From: Marinilabiliales bacterium
GTDB lineage: Bacteria > Bacteroidota > Bacteroidia > Bacteroidales > SZUA-534
Length of the DNA: 64,000 nt
Assembly: GCA_003512955.1 (NCBI GenBank)
Contig: DOTG01000016.1
Location: 1 to 64,000 of the forward strand
Reading direction: 5' to 3'
The notes under the pieces: generated by a model
What the model was told of the DNA's origin: nothing
Seen by the model: the letters and a program-made list of their open reading frames with translations, nothing else
Database searches by the model: none
Part shown: piece by piece, positions 43,449-54,400 of the stretch
How the letters are laid out: every line of letters begins with the position of its first letter
Numbering within the stretch: position 1 is the stretch's first letter
Position numbers and translations under genes: made by a program

Positions 43449-45155
43449 TTATTTGTATTGGTTGAGAAGCAGCAAAATGGATGCTTCAGATTCAACTCCA
43501 AGCTTTTCGCGCAACCGTTGCTTTCTTTTTCGGATAGAATCTGGGGAAATATTCAGGATTTGGGCAATTTCTTTGTTGTTAAGATTTATAAGTAAATAGG
43601 CACATAACCTTAAATCGCTTTGATTTAATAGAGGATGGTCGTTTTGTATTTTATCGAAAAAATTGCCGTGGACCTCTTCAAAATGCAGTTTGAAGGTTTC
43701 CCATTCTTTGTCGAGATTGGTATTGGCATTGATTAAATTTATAATGGTTTTTATTTTTGAAAGCCCCGCCTTTTCATCTGTTTCTGTAAAAGAATGTAAA
43801 AGGCTTTTAATATCTGTCAACAATTCATTTTTATTGACCATGTGCAAGGCGTTTAAGGCCAGTTCCCTGTTTTTGTGTTCAATTTCAGCTCTGAGCCATT
43901 CCTGCTTTAAAGTATTTCTTTCTTCATTGCCTTTTATTTCTTCAATTAAACATCGGTTTTCGGCCTCGGTTTTTTGAATTTTCAACAAATTGAGCTCTTT
44001 TTCTTTTTGTAACAAAATGAACTGTTGGTTTGCTTTTAAGTTTCTGACTCTAAAGGTGTACCACATGATGAATGCCGAAAGGGATAAAATCAAAAATGAA
44101 AGCGCACCTATCATCAGATACAAGTGGGTCCTTCGTTCAAGAAATTCAATTTCTTTGGCTTTTTTCTCAAATTCATATTTCATCTGAAGCTCCGAAACCC
44201 ATTTTTGGGTCCGCTCAACTATTAAACTGTCTTTTAGTGAAAGTGTTTTGTCATAATAGGCTATTGCAGCATGAAATTCATTTCTCATTTGATACATTTG
44301 GGCAATTTTCGTGGCTGCTTGAATAATGTTTTCTTTGTGGCCAATGTCTTCAGCAAGTGAAAGGCTCTGTTTCAGGTAATAGAGTGATGAGTCGGAAAGG
44401 TTTAAGTAAAAATATGCTTCGCCAAGGCGGTAGGTGTAATTGCTTAAATACAATTTATCATTCTCTTTAACCATCAGATTTAATGCACTCAATTGGCAGT
44501 TTTTGGCTAGCAGGTATTTTTGTTGGCCCAAAAAGATGGTTCCCTTCAGACTGGCTATCTCTGCTAAATTTCTTTTCTGCCCGATAGCTCTGAAGAATTG
44601 TTCGGCTTCGTTAAGGAAAGCCTCGGCTTCATCATAATTCTTTAAGTCAACCTCGTGGTTACCTAGGTTCATCAGATTAATTCCTATTTTATTTGTATCG
44701 TTGAGGTTACGGCTAATTTCCAATGCTTTTAAAAAATAGCCTTTGGCTTTTTTGGGGTCGTGATTGGTTGAATAAATAATGCCGATATTATTATAAATAG
44801 AATTGAGCAAATGGTTTAGTTTGTTTTTATTGGCCAGTTCAAGTGCATTGAAATAGTAATTGAGCGCTTTTTCATTCTCTGACAAACGGAAGTACAACGC
44901 ACCGATATTTAACAGAGCCAAAACCTGGAACTCTTTGTTGTTCTCTTTTTCGGCTTTCACCATTACTTGGTTTAGAGTTTCAAGTCCTAGCTTGAAGTTG
45001 CTGTTCTCAACCAATCCAATCCCTTTAATTAATTCTTTTCTGAGGAGTGTATCCGTTTCCACATTTGTTTGTGCCAACCCTTTATTTGATAACTGAAAAA
45101 GTAGAATAAATATTAATTGGGCAGTGAAAACAGTTTTTGATAGAAACCGTAACAT
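43449..45155 (-). CDS. Membrane-anchored TPR protein with C-terminal LuxR-like HTH
   Basis: Probable one-component regulator of a type common in Bacteroidota. A signal-like segment ([20 protein letters not shown]) leads into TPR repeats over about 35-330 ([39 protein letters not shown]). A transmembrane helix follows ([20 protein letters not shown]), then a coiled coil and a C-terminal HTH of the GerE/LuxR type ([38 protein letters not shown]). The TPR part would be periplasmic and the HTH cytoplasmic. The ATG at 45155 places the signal segment at the N-terminus; an in-frame ATG at 45233 adds 26 residues and is the main alternative. No phospho-acceptor domain is present. The Ig-repeat T9SS protein gene directly downstream is a candidate target. 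Confidence 0.85.
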
Positions 45156-45356
45156 TTGGATTGAGTAAGTATCCAAACACTTGGTTTTTTGTGGAATCAG
45201 TTTAAAATCAAATAATTTTGAGTTTTCATTCATGATGATGAAAATATTCTAAATGTAAAGTCACTGATGGATGCCAAAACAACCATTTAAAGTTGCTTCG
45301 AAACAGACTTTCTAAATTAGGAATAATTTTCAAAAAATATCAGGGCATAGGAGTGT

Positions 45357-45385
45357 AAAAAAGCCGCTGGTTTGAGCGGCTTTTT
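45357..45385 (-). terminator. Terminator of the second acyl-CoA ligase gene
   Basis: Perfect 12-bp stem (AAAAAAGCCGCT) with a 6-nt loop, directly after the stop codon of the minus-strand ligase. Confidence 0.75.
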
Positions 45386-45386
45386 G

Positions 45387-47021
45387 TCAGTTGTTGGTGT
45401 ATAAATATCTTTTGATACTCTTTTTCGGTGTTTTTATAAACTCTTCATCGTGCATTTCTATCCGCGAAATCGCCATATAGTTCGGCATCTGTTGGTTCAG
45501 TTCTTTTTGGTTTTTCTCAATGTGGGCTTTCACAGTTTCCCTGTTCAAACCATCTTGTTCTGCTTTTTCCAAGTCGGGTACAATCAGGGCATGTAACCGT
45601 CCTTCTTTTTCAATCACCAACGATTCCATTACATAAGGTAAACTATTGATGCGGGCTTCAATTTCTTCGGGATAGATATTTTGTCCTGAGGCACCTAATA
45701 TCATGTTTTTGCTCCGCCCTTTGATGGTAATATACCCCTTTTTGTTCATTACCCCCAAGTCACCGGTTTTTAACCAACCTTCATCGTCAAAAGATTCTTT
45801 GGTCGCGGTAGGGTTTTTATAATAACCCATCATTACTTGGGTCCCTTTAACCAAAATTTCGCCTTCAACACTTTCCGGATCAGGGGAATCAATTTTTACC
45901 GTACATTGCCGGATGGGATAACCGCAACTGAATTTTTGGGCACTGTGCCATGGGGCATAGCTAATAATCGGGGCACATTCAGTCATTCCATATCCTACGG
46001 TGTATCGGAAACCAATTTCCCTTAAAAAGCTTTCAACCTCTTTGTTTAAAGCGGCTCCACCAATGATAACCTCAATAAAGTTACCGCCAAAAGCCTCCTC
46101 AAGTTGTTTTTTAACTTTTTTGTGAACAACTTTTTTCAACAAGGGAGCTCCCAATAAAATTTTTGGCAGTCCTTTACTAATGGCAGGTTTCACTTTGTTT
46201 CGATATACTTTTTCAATGATAAGAGGTACCAATATGACCAAACGGGGTTTTATATCTTTAAAAGCTTGAAGGATGATCTGGGGCGAAGGAATTTTCCCAA
46301 GGAATGTAATGTGACATCCCTGCATAAATTCAACCAGAAACTCAAAGGCTAAACCATAAGCATGGGCTAAAGGCAGGAACGAAACCACTTGATCGCCAGG
46401 TTTAAAGTCAATCACATCAAACCCAAATTCAATGTTGGTTGCAAAATTGCCATGGCTGAGCATCACCCCTTTGGATAGCCCGGAGGTTCCTGAAGTGTAT
46501 GAAATGGATGCAAGGGCGTCATGGGGTATCTGTTCCAAATTGAAGTTTTCCGGGGTCAGGGACATGGAAAGATTCAAGCATGTATTTAAATCCTCTTTAA
46601 TTTGAGCCTCCTTGGTGTAAAGGATGTCAAAATTCTCAAGTGAGATAAAGGCCCGGATGTTAGGAAATTTCTCAATATCTAATTTCTCGAAAATATAGTC
46701 GGAAATAAACATCAGTACCGAATCGGAATGATTCACAGTGTTTTCAATATCTCCCGAAGGAAAATCCTGTAATAGAGGTACTGATACGGTTCCGTAACTG
46801 ATGGTGCTCAAGAAAGTAATACCCCAATTGGCATTGTTTCGCCCAATTTGAGCCACCTTGTCCCCTTTTTTGATACCTATCTTTTCATAAAACCGGTGGA
46901 TTCTTTTAATAGTTAAGGCTGTTTCACCGTAAGTGAGGGTTCCCTCATTGTAGTTCGTTAAAGCGGAATAATCCCAGTGTTTTTTAACACTATCTTCAAT
47001 AAATTCAACGAATGTCAACAT
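45387..47021 (-). CDS. AMP-dependent synthetase/acyl-CoA ligase
   Basis: Adenylate-forming enzyme, probably a fatty-acid or acyl-CoA ligase. From the chosen ATG it has 544 residues. Motifs in order: the phosphate loop SYTSGTSGLSKGVMLSHGN, VIIGGAALNKEVE, the A5 motif YGMTECAPIISY, the A7 motif TGDLGVMNKKGY, and the A8-A10 region KGRSKNMILGASGQNIYPEE. The C-terminal catalytic Lys is likely within IKTPKKSIKRY. A start 57 bp upstream would add 19 residues lying before the conserved N-terminus; MLTFVEFIEDSVKK fits the family better. It differs from the 635-residue ligase at 1464 in length and in lacking the large insertion. It is monocistronic and the substrate cannot be read. Confidence 0.88.
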   Translation of the reverse strand: MLTFVEFIEDSVKKHWDYSALTNYNEGTLTYGETALTIKRIHRFYEKIGIKKGDKVAQIGRNNANWGITFLSTISYGTVSVPLLQDFPSGDIENTVNHSDSVLMFISDYIFEKLDIEKFPNIRAFISLENFDILYTKEAQIKEDLNTCLNLSMSLTPENFNLEQIPHDALASISYTSGTSGLSKGVMLSHGNFATNIEFGFDVIDFKPGDQVVSFLPLAHAYGLAFEFLVEFMQGCHITFLGKIPSPQIILQAFKDIKPRLVILVPLIIEKVYRNKVKPAISKGLPKILLGAPLLKKVVHKKVKKQLEEAFGGNFIEVIIGGAALNKEVESFLREIGFRYTVGYGMTECAPIISYAPWHSAQKFSCGYPIRQCTVKIDSPDPESVEGEILVKGTQVMMGYYKNPTATKESFDDEGWLKTGDLGVMNKKGYITIKGRSKNMILGASGQNIYPEEIEARINSLPYVMESLVIEKEGRLHALIVPDLEKAEQDGLNRETVKAHIEKNQKELNQQMPNYMAISRIEMHDEEFIKTPKKSIKRYLYTNN

Positions 47022-47222
47022 ATACCCTTTTTTTAATTTGCTAATGCGTAAATCAAAAAACCCTTCCAAAGTGGTCAAAAGTATATATTTCTAATGAAAA
47101 TCAAAAAAATTGAATGTGGTTTTCGATGAACACATAACTGTTAAGAACCGATGAGAAGCCCAATTTTAAAGGATTTGTAACGTAAAAATAGTTAGCATCT
47201 ATTTTTAGAAATCCGGAAACCA

Positions 47223-47420
47223 TTAATGCTCCATATCTTTTAAAAGCTGATCTACTTCGGCTTTGGTATCCACCAATTTTTTTTTGCAGCTTTTAATCAA
47301 TTGGGCTACATATTTTACCTTATCAGAAAGCTCATCCATGTTAAGAGTCTCATTCTCAATTTCATCAATAATTGTTTCAATTTCTAGGATAGCTTTTTCG
47401 TATGAAAATTTACCAGGCAT
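47223..47420 (-). CDS. xseB: Exodeoxyribonuclease VII small subunit
   Basis: Small helical subunit of ExoVII, which degrades single-stranded DNA into oligonucleotides together with XseA. The 65 residues have the standard length and the family pattern: FSYEKAILEIETIIDEIE, then a NETLNMDELSDKV-type turn and a Cys/Lys-rich second helix (LIKSCKKKLVDTKAEVDQLL). The large-subunit gene xseA is usually next to xseB, but it is not within this window. The gene has its own -7 box and is followed by a 201-bp gap. Confidence 0.88.
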   Translation of the reverse strand: MPGKFSYEKAILEIETIIDEIENETLNMDELSDKVKYVAQLIKSCKKKLVDTKAEVDQLLKDMEH

Positions 47421-47742
47421 ATTAAGTATTTAGAGATTTATACAAAAATAGAAAGAATCGTGTTGTAGTTATATGGAAAACACAAATTGTGGTGAAACTA
47501 TTTTTTTTGTTGATATAAATCATTTTACAAACTGACAATATTCATGTAAATGTTTTATATTGCAATGTAACAAATTGAAGAGCTAAATGAATTTAATTAT
47601 CTGTAGATCAGGTAGGAAATGTAATATTCCTACTGATAGAAATCTGTACACACATGTTTTTTTACAACTTAAGCCACGGTGGTTGGTTTATTTTAATGTG
47701 CCGATAGTTGATTTTGACTTATTTATATAAATGTGAAGAATT
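47421..47742. other. Intergenic region of 322 bp between xseB and the fibre gene
   Basis: A divergent, AT-rich gap. The only features I can name are an xseB -7 box and a 47-codon open frame at 47587-47730 that has no recognisable product and that I do not call. No clear promoter for the plus-strand fibre gene was found. Confidence 0.5.
47443..47450 (-). promoter_or_regulatory. -7 element of the xseB promoter
   Basis: TATTTTTG on the minus strand, 22 bp upstream of the xseB ATG, matches TAnnTTTG exactly. No TTG -33 box at the right distance was seen. Confidence 0.42.
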
Positions 47743-47754
47743 GTGTATCAATCA

Positions 47755-50700
47755 ATGTTAAAATACCCAAGTGTTATGACAAGAAATTTACTTTTCAGAG
47801 CCAAAGTAGCAGCTACTGCGGTTTTTGCATGTTTCGTATTTGAATCAAACGCTCAAAACATCGCAATAACTGATCTTGATGGTTATACACCAGCTACCAG
47901 TGCGATGCTCGATGTGTATTCAACCACAAAAGGGATGTTGGTTCCCCGGGTGGCTTTAGTTAGTACCGTGTCGCCTATTTCGGGCACAAAAACGCAAGGT
48001 TTATTGGTGTGGAATACCAGTACCAGTGGAACATATCCGCAGGTGGGCTTTTATTTTTGGAATGGTTCCGATTGGGAAATGGTGGGCAGCAACAATACCT
48101 TTTCGAACGGAATTACCAAAACGGGTACCAATGTACAATTGGGGGGAAGCCTGACCCAAAATACAACCATTACACAGGGAAGCTTTGGAATGGTTCACAA
48201 CTTAAGTGGAACCGGCGATTTTGATGTTCAGGATGCAGGTGTTTCAGCGTTCTTTGTAGGCGATAATGGAAATACAGGTATTGGGACCAATAGCCCTGCG
48301 CAAAAGCTCGATGTGGCAGGAAATGTCCGGATTGGAGATAATATTATGGTAGAGGGATCGTCAACATATAAGGTTTACCGGAACATGGTGAGCTATTCAG
48401 CATCATCAGCTACCGGGGCATTTGTAATTAATACAAACCAACCCAATAGCGGATGTATGTTTGTCATTAAAGTTTCCGGATATTTTTATTCATCCACAGG
48501 ACCTTATGAGTTGACAGTAAAAGGCTACGGTTCGGGTACCGTTTTTTATAATACAGGTTATTATTGTTTCGGACCCGATAATTTGAGGGTCCGGTTAGGG
48601 GTTAATGCAAGTAATGAAATTGTGTTAATTATAGGTGATGAAGCAACCAATTATTCCTATCCAAAATTTACCGTCACTCATTTTTATCAGGGTTATGCCG
48701 CAATTGACGAATCCTATGCCGATGGCTGGACTATGGGGCAGGAAACCAGTTTAGCAGCATATTCCGGGGTGGTTGATGTTACAAAATCAACTACGGTTGA
48801 CCTTTCTGATTACTACAATAAAACATATATTGATAACCTGGAGACCACCTTGCAGAATAATATAACTGCCGAAGATTTATGGAACCGTTCCGGAAGCTAC
48901 ACATTACTTAAAAACTCCACTGATAAGGTGGGGATTGGAACAAGCACTCCTTCAGGGATTCTGCATATTAATTCCACCAATACCAACACCACAGGCACCG
49001 ATGGAACTTTTCTGGATATTCAGAACTACAGTACCACTGTAAATACCATGAATGGGCTGCGTTTTAATACAGGTTCGTCCATGTATCCCAAAGGAGGAAT
49101 ATTTTTCCAGAATAAAACCACCTATAACAGGGGAAATTTATTGTTTGCTACAAACAATACCGCAAGTTATTCGAATGTAACAGCCGCCGATGCCGATTTA
49201 ATCATCAATTACAAAGGTGATGTGGGAATAGGTATCGGTAATGCTGATCCTTCCAGCCGATTAACGGTTAAGGGTAATAGTTCCGGGCTGGTGGACGATC
49301 CTTTATTCGAAGTTAAGAACAATGCCGGACAGACGGTTTTTGCCGTTTATAACGAAGGGGTCAGGATATGGGTAAATGATGATCCTGTTGTAAAAGCTAC
49401 TGGTTCCAGAGGTGGATTTGCAGTGGGCGGAATCAGTTCTTCAAAGGGTGAAACCAACGAGTTTTTGCGGGTAACCCCGGATAGCGTAAGGGTTTATGTA
49501 GAACCAGAGGCAAAAAGTGCCGGAAGCCGTGGAGGCTTTGCCGTTGGGGGCATTTCCAGCAGTAAAGGTGTTTCCGATGACTATATGAGTATAACGAAAA
49601 AGAACTATTTCATTGGTGAAAAGGCAGGAAATGTAACTACAGGTGCTTATAACATATTTTTAGGAACCTGGGCTGGTTTGAATAATACCACCGGTGCTTA
49701 TAACATCTTTATGGGTTATTATTCAGGTTTATTGAATACTACTGGTAGTCAGAATACATTCCTGGGGCTTTTTTCCGGGTACCAGAATACTACAGGTAAC
49801 AACAATATTTTCATGGGGGTTGGGTCAGGATTAGGTTCAACTCTGGGAAGTTATAATGTATTTATTGGTGATTATGCAGGAGCAACCAATAAATCAGGAA
49901 ATTATAATACTTATATGGGTTACCAGAGTGGGCGCTATGCAGGAAATGTGGGTGTTGCAGTAAATAAAAATACGTTTATCGGTTACCAGAGTGGTTATTA
50001 CAGTTACAATGGCGATAAAAATACATTTATCGGCTACAAAGCAGGTTATGCCAACAATGGAGGGTACAGCAACGTGTATATTGGCGATAGCGTGGGTATT
50101 GCTAACACATCAGGTAATTACAATACCTTTTTAGGTTCAAGTGTAGGTATTGCCAATACTACAGGATACCGGAATGTATTTATCGGTACCTTCACGGGTA
50201 TTGAGAATACTACCGGAAGCCACAATACCTATATAGGTTACAATTGCGGGAAATATGGAAGCGGTGGTTCTAACAATATTTGTATTGGTCCTTACTCCGG
50301 ATTATACCTGGACGAAGCCCAAAGTTCCATATACATGGGGTATGAAGCTGCCAGGAATTTTAAACAGGGTACCGAAAATATTTTTATAGGTTACCAGAGT
50401 GGTTATGGAACAACCTCCACGGTAAACGGGGGGGATTACAACGTGTTTTTGGGTAGCCAGACTGGATATAGTTTGACTACCGGCGCCAACAACGTGGCTT
50501 TTGGTACCGAAAGTGGTTATAGCATGACCACAGGTGCTTATAATGTATTGATTGGTAATTATACAGGAAGGGCTATAACTACAGGTTCACATAATGTTGC
50601 TCTTGGTTACAAAGCTGGTTATTCAAATACTACAGGTACCGATAATGTCTTTTTAGGTGATTATGCAGGGTATTATGAGACTGGTTCAGGTAAATTGTAT

Positions 50701-51294
50701 ATTGATAATTGGAGTACATCCTCTCCTTTGATTTATGGGGATTTTAGTAATGATTATTTGAAGGTGAATGGTTATATGGGTGTTAATGTGAGCCCAACAT
50801 CAACTTACGGTTTGTGGGTTGACGGTGGTACCAGCACTACCTATTCGTTGAGAGTTTATAAAAGCGCCTATGCTTCAGGAAGCTTTGTTAGTGGATCGGA
50901 TAATAGATGGAAGAAGGATGTTGTAACAATTGATAATGCATTGAATAAAATCATACAATTGAGGGGCGTCTATTTTAATTGGAAAACAGATGAATTTCCT
51001 AAAGAAGGATTTTCAAAAGAAAAACAGATTGGGTTTATTGCTCAAGAAGTTGAGAGTGTTATTCCAGAGTTGGTATCTACAAATGATGAAGGATTCAAAG
51101 GCATGGATTACGCTAAGTTAACTTCTGTATTAGTTGAGGCCATCAAAGAACAGCAAAAACAAATTGAGGAACTAAAAGCACAAATAGGAACCAAAGACGA
51201 ACAAATAAACAGCCTCCGTACCCAGGTAGAGCGGATTAATCAGATGCAGGAACAGTTGGATAAAATCAATGAACTATTGAAAGTTAAAGAATAG
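47755..51294 (+). CDS. Exported fibre protein with beta-roll repeats and C-terminal S74 chaperone domain
   Basis: Putative trimeric surface fibre. The N-terminus has a signal peptide (RAKVAATAVFACFVFESNAQ region) and a domain with MLDVYSTTKGMLVPRV and LVWNTSTSGTYPQVGFYFWN. Then come an SPA-QKLDVAGNVRIG-type segment and two copies of a GSRGGFAVGG motif (554-569 and 594-609, counted from the GTG at 47743). A run of 21 short repeats (NTFIGYQSG / NTTGS pattern) follows, over about 618-979. The end is a peptidase S74/endosialidase chaperone (SDNRWKKDV, RGVYFNWK, IGFIAQEVESVIPELV) plus a coiled coil. S74 domains trimerise and release themselves by self-cleavage in phage tail spikes, which suggests a trimer here. 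Start codon: ATG 47755 or 47776, both in frame; the GTG at 47743 is also possible. No T9SS sorting domain was seen. Confidence 0.85.
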   Translation: MLKYPSVMTRNLLFRAKVAATAVFACFVFESNAQNIAITDLDGYTPATSAMLDVYSTTKGMLVPRVALVSTVSPISGTKTQGLLVWNTSTSGTYPQVGFYFWNGSDWEMVGSNNTFSNGITKTGTNVQLGGSLTQNTTITQGSFGMVHNLSGTGDFDVQDAGVSAFFVGDNGNTGIGTNSPAQKLDVAGNVRIGDNIMVEGSSTYKVYRNMVSYSASSATGAFVINTNQPNSGCMFVIKVSGYFYSSTGPYELTVKGYGSGTVFYNTGYYCFGPDNLRVRLGVNASNEIVLIIGDEATNYSYPKFTVTHFYQGYAAIDESYADGWTMGQETSLAAYSGVVDVTKSTTVDLSDYYNKTYIDNLETTLQNNITAEDLWNRSGSYTLLKNSTDKVGIGTSTPSGILHINSTNTNTTGTDGTFLDIQNYSTTVNTMNGLRFNTGSSMYPKGGIFFQNKTTYNRGNLLFATNNTASYSNVTAADADLIINYKGDVGIGIGNADPSSRLTVKGNSSGLVDDPLFEVKNNAGQTVFAVYNEGVRIWVNDDPVVKATGSRGGFAVGGISSSKGETNEFLRVTPDSVRVYVEPEAKSAGSRGGFAVGGISSSKGVSDDYMSITKKNYFIGEKAGNVTTGAYNIFLGTWAGLNNTTGAYNIFMGYYSGLLNTTGSQNTFLGLFSGYQNTTGNNNIFMGVGSGLGSTLGSYNVFIGDYAGATNKSGNYNTYMGYQSGRYAGNVGVAVNKNTFIGYQSGYYSYNGDKNTFIGYKAGYANNGGYSNVYIGDSVGIANTSGNYNTFLGSSVGIANTTGYRNVFIGTFTGIENTTGSHNTYIGYNCGKYGSGGSNNICIGPYSGLYLDEAQSSIYMGYEAARNFKQGTENIFIGYQSGYGTTSTVNGGDYNVFLGSQTGYSLTTGANNVAFGTESGYSMTTGAYNVLIGNYTGRAITTGSHNVALGYKAGYSNTTGTDNVFLGDYAGYYETGSGKLYIDNWSTSSPLIYGDFSNDYLKVNGYMGVNVSPTSTYGLWVDGGTSTTYSLRVYKSAYASGSFVSGSDNRWKKDVVTIDNALNKIIQLRGVYFNWKTDEFPKEGFSKEKQIGFIAQEVESVIPELVSTNDEGFKGMDYAKLTSVLVEAIKEQQKQIEELKAQIGTKDEQINSLRTQVERINQMQEQLDKINELLKVKE
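49606..50690 (+). repeat. 21 tandem beta-roll repeats within the fibre gene
   Basis: Coding repeats of mostly 16-22 codons with consensus N-T/V-F-x-G-x-x-A/S-G-x-x-N-T-T-G. The units are diverged at the DNA level, and most encode a GxxxG-type turn with hydrophobic alternation. The pattern resembles the left-handed beta-roll heads of trimeric adhesins. Confidence 0.7.
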
Positions 51295-51345
51295 AATAAT
51301 GTATTTTATAATTGTTTGAGATTCAATTTTTTTGATATTAAAATT

Positions 51346-51390
51346 AAAAACATCCAGAAATTTCATTTTAATTGAACTGATGTTTTTACA
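51346..51390 (+). terminator. Possible terminator after the fibre gene
   Basis: Stem AAAAACATC / GATGTTTTT of 9 bp with a long, 24-nt loop, between the fibre gene and the giant repeat protein gene. It is weak because of the loop length, so read-through into the next gene is possible. Confidence 0.35.
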
Positions 51391-51404
51391 AAATAAAATA
51401 CACC

Positions 51405-54400
51405 ATGAAAACAAAATTAGTAATTGCCGGATTGTTTTTATTTACAACTTTGAGCATTTGGGCGCAAAAGGGGGTTATTAACAACGGAGCAAAAATTATT
51501 ATAACTTCCAGTGCCATTTTGGATATCAACGGTGGCACCAATGGTGATTATATTAACCAATCCTACGATGTGTCCAGCCCGGGCAAGATTGATTTGCAAG
51601 GGAAGATCAAGTTGGAGGGCGATTGGCAAAACCAGGCCACAACCGGAAATGTGTTCATCAATTCGGGTACCGATGGTGAAATTATTTTCGATGGTTCCAC
51701 GTTGCAAACCATCGGTGGTACGGCAAGTACCTATTTTGAGAAGGTAACCCTAAGCAATCCGCAAGGGGTTTCGCTTTCGGCGCATACCACTTTCAAAGGA
51801 AACCTGACACTTAATTCAGGCTTGTTAAAAATGGGGGCCTATAATTTGTTACTCGATACCTCTGTGAATATTGCAGGCACTCCATCAACAACAGCTATGA
51901 TTTTGGCCAATAGCACCGGAAGTGTTTACAAATACTTTAAAAATGCAGGTACATTTACATTTCCGGTTGGCGATACACTCGCCACCGATGAATATAGCCC
52001 ATTTTCATTAACTTTTAATAGTGGAACTTTTGGTGCAGGTGCTTACGTCAAATTGAATGTTTTCAATCAAAAACACCCCGACAATACAAGTTCAACTGCT
52101 TATCTGAACCGTTATTGGACAACTGTTCCCTACAATATTTCCGGATACTCAGTAAATATGGCCGGGTATTACGCCAATGGCGATGTAGTTGGAACCGAAG
52201 GAAATATTTACACGGCTCAATATACTTCCCCTTATTGGGACCGACTCGATATTACCAATACCTCGCTAAATAAATTAGCAGGAACCAACCTGACTTCGTT
52301 ATCCGAATTTACCGGGGCCGAGTCATCTGCGGTAATGCCAGCTATAACACTGAGTTACGATGGTTCCATTACCGAAGGAAACGAGAACAGCGAGGTAATT
52401 ACCATCACATTATCCAACGACGATTTTGTGGCATCGTTAAATACTGTAAATTGGACAATCACGAACCTACCCGATGGTGTTTCAAAAGGAACCCTCGCCC
52501 GGACAGGAAATAAAACTGCTACCTTAACCCTTAGTGGCAACCGGACCAAAGATTTTGACTCCAATATCAGCAATGTAACCATAAGTGTTGCATCGGCCGA
52601 GTTTGTTCATTTAAGTTCAGGTTCGTTGAGTGCTAATTCAGGGGTTACTATTACAGCAACCAGTGATGCCGAGAGTATTACTATAGCCGATGATGGTTTA
52701 ATTACCGAAGGAAGCGAGGATGGCGAGATTATTACCGCAACTGCCGTGGGAGGTACTTTTGCCACCACCATTACACCAGCAAACTGGACATTGACAAATC
52801 TGCCCACGGGTGTCAGTAAGGGATCCGTTACCCGTGTCAATGGGAATACCGTACAAATAACCTTGTCAGGGAACCGGACTGTTGATTATTCTGTTGATAT
52901 TACCAATGCTACACTTAGCATCACCAATTCCGAAATTGATGAATATACAGGATCTGACTTATCCGTAGCTACAGGGGTTACCTTTACTGCTGTTGATGAA
53001 AGTTTGGATATTGTTATGGCCGGTACTTTTACCGAAGGTTCCGAAAGCTCTGGTAATATTACGGTTACCATTAACTCAAGTGGCAGCCATTCCTTCAATT
53101 CTACAATTACCCAAGCGAATTGGACATTAACAAATCTGCCGGTTGGAGTTACCAAAGGCACTGTTACCTACAACAGCCCAACCCAAGTAACCATTTCATT
53201 ACTTGGTACCAGTACCAAAGATTACGACAATAACATTACAAATGTTGCCTTGCAGATAGCACCTACATCAATCATAGGTTTCAGTTCAACCGCAATTATT
53301 ACATCAGGATTAACTTTTACCGCCACCGATGATGCCGAAAGTATAACTATAGCCGATAATGTCATTACCGAAGGTGCCGAAAATACTGAAATTATTACAG
53401 TGATATTAACAGGGGGAACATTTGCAAATACGCTCACTGTTGAAAACTGGGCAGTTACCAATTTACCCATGGGGGTTTCTGTTGGCAGTTTGAACAGGTT
53501 ATCGGCCACATCTGTTGAACTGACCCTTTCAGGTAACAGTTGTTGCGATTTTGATGCCGATATTTCTAATGTAACAGTAAGTATTTCTCCCAATGAAATT
53601 GATGATCACACAGGTGCTGCAATTTCAGCAAATAGTGGGGTGACCATTGTGGCTGTTAACGATACCGAAGTTTTGACCATGGCCGGCGATGGTACGATTA
53701 CCGAAGGCAGTGAAGATGGCGAAATCATTACGGTTTCATTAACAGGGGGTACAATTATTGATCCCATTACATCGGCCAATTGGGTATTGTCAGGTTTGCC
53801 CACTGGGGTCACTGCCGGAACAATAAGCAGGTTAAGTAGTTCAAGTGTTTCAATAACCTTGGTAGGTAATGCTACCCAGGATTATGATTCCGATTGGACT
53901 ACAGCTACTTTATCAGTTTCAACCGACGAAATTAACGATACCACTGGAACTACTATGGAAGTAACTTCCGGAATCACCTTCACAGCTACCGATGAACCTG
54001 TTATGTTAACTTTAACCGATGATGGTATTACTGAAGGTTCCGAGAATGGGGAAATAATTACAGTTTCATTAAGTGAAGATACTTTTGTTGGCAGTCTGAA
54101 TCCCGCCAACTGGACAATTACCAACTTACCCGCAGGTGTTACCAAAGGAAATCTCACCCGTGTTTCTGATGATACTGTTCAAATTGCGCTAACAGGAAGC
54201 CGGACACAGGATTATGATTCAGATATCACCAATGTAACTATTTCAATTGCTGGTGCTGAACTGGTTCAGCACACTCTCAATCCAATATCCCAAAACTCCG
54301 GGTTGATTTTCGATGCGGTCAACGATGGTGAATTTTTGCTTATGGCCGATGATGGTCAGATTCTGGAAGGTAATGAATCAGGTGAAATAATTACGGCCAC

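Noticed and set aside
47587..47730. 47-codon frame (MNLIICRSGRKC...) in the gap before the fibre gene
   Set aside because: No recognisable product, no ribosome-binding site and a promoter-like AT-rich location; more likely a chance frame.
49606..50690. CRISPR array suggested by regular short repeats
   Set aside because: The periodicity is at the protein level in a single coding frame, DNA repeats are diverged, and no spacers or cas genes exist.
47755..51294. Prophage origin of the S74 fibre gene
   Set aside because: The S74 domain alone suggested a phage tail fibre, but no other phage gene is present and the protein has a signal peptide and surface-type repeats.
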